DNA of 64,000 nt, taken from positions 1,671-65,670 of the forward strand of contig DDBW01000014.1 in the NCBI GenBank assembly GCA_002335495.1, in the 5' to 3' direction. Shown piece by piece: positions 63,984 to 64,000 of this stretch (position 1 is its first letter; each line of letters begins with the position of its first letter). This DNA comes from Candidatus Dojkabacteria bacterium UBA2022. GTDB lineage: Bacteria; Patescibacteriota; Dojkabacteria; SC72. The translations under genes were made by a program, and so were the position numbers. The notes below the pieces were generated by a model. It searched no databases and was not told the origin of the DNA. It saw nothing but the letters and a program-made list of their open reading frames with translations.

Positions 63984-64000
63984 ATGGAATTTAAGAAAAC
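63984..64000 (+). CDS. Start of a gene running off the window
   Basis: ATG at 63984, 6 bases after TATACT (63972-63977), fits the leaderless pattern. Only MEFKK is visible. infC often follows thrS, but five residues are too few to say. Confidence 0.3.

Noticed and set aside
1..64000. UGA recoding to glycine (as in SR1/Gracilibacteria)
   Set aside because: recG, the SpoU methyltransferase, ftsL and the serine recombinase all end sensibly at TGA, and no conserved protein needs read-through.
1..64000. CRISPR array
   Set aside because: No regularly spaced direct repeats of 20-40 bases were seen.

Overview
The window looks like a chromosomal segment of an uncultivated candidate-phyla-radiation (Patescibacteria) bacterium. 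The basis is a low-GC genome with short intergenic gaps, a scattered division and cell-wall (dcw) cluster, a giant LamG surface protein, few Shine-Dalgarno sites, and several genes known mainly as lone CPR-type proteins (membrane-anchored MurF, CapA-like, DoxX-like, FemX-like). UGA is a normal stop here: recG, the SpoU-family methyltransferase and ftsL all end in TGA. This argues against the Gracilibacteria and SR1 lineages, which read UGA as glycine. I cannot assign the phylum further from sequence alone.

Region 1 (1-9.4 kb) is accessory DNA of small, singly promoted genes on both strands: a cut-off aldo/keto reductase, a NYN nuclease, two degenerate SAM-methyltransferase-fold proteins (one BtaA/DUF3419-like), an FHA-PP2C signalling protein, a GNAT, a small alpha-CTD-like protein, an APH-type kinase, a HELAH protein and a PIG-L deacetylase. 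Region 2 (9.4-19.6 kb) is a defence and mobile island. It holds a type III restriction-modification operon (res and mod) with an ABC-type ATPase carrying a C-terminal RNxxxH (HEPN-like) motif between the two genes and an AlbA_2/Schlafen-like gene after mod. A three-gene integrase module follows, and its large serine recombinase ends inside the tRNA-His gene. A 40-codon gene bracketed by an 11-bp inverted repeat precedes the operon.

Region 3 (19.7-31.4 kb) carries a lipoprotein, peptide deformylase, a CapA-like protein, an Ig-like membrane protein, SurE, a KilA-N protein beside tRNA-Leu, a family-5 solute-binding protein, SecG, pyruvate kinase, a Nudix hydrolase, three tRNAs, a rubredoxin-like protein and a cytidylate kinase-like protein. 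Region 4 (31.4-41.4 kb) is a rearranged dcw cluster: ftsW-murG-mraY, then divergent murF and an alpha/beta hydrolase, an Erm/KsgA-type methyltransferase, then mraZ-rsmH-ftsL-ftsI behind a MraZ operator of three TGGTGA repeats.

Region 5 (41.4-64 kb) is housekeeping: tatD, rsmI, rarA, a T-box-controlled tyrS, a Rel-like (p)ppGpp synthetase behind a leader-peptide attenuator, recG, a SpoU methyltransferase, femX, a 2818-residue LamG/Gly-rich/FN3 surface protein, rsmD, a DoxX-like protein and thrS with its own small upstream reading frame. Throughout the window, -10 boxes (TATAAT-like) lie 5-9 nt upstream of start codons with no SD site, so many mRNAs are probably leaderless. The most distinctive signals are the Rel attenuator, the tyrS T-box, the leaderless promoter architecture, the type III R-M operon with an ATPase-RNxxxH insert, and the integrase that borrows its C-terminal codons from a tRNA gene.
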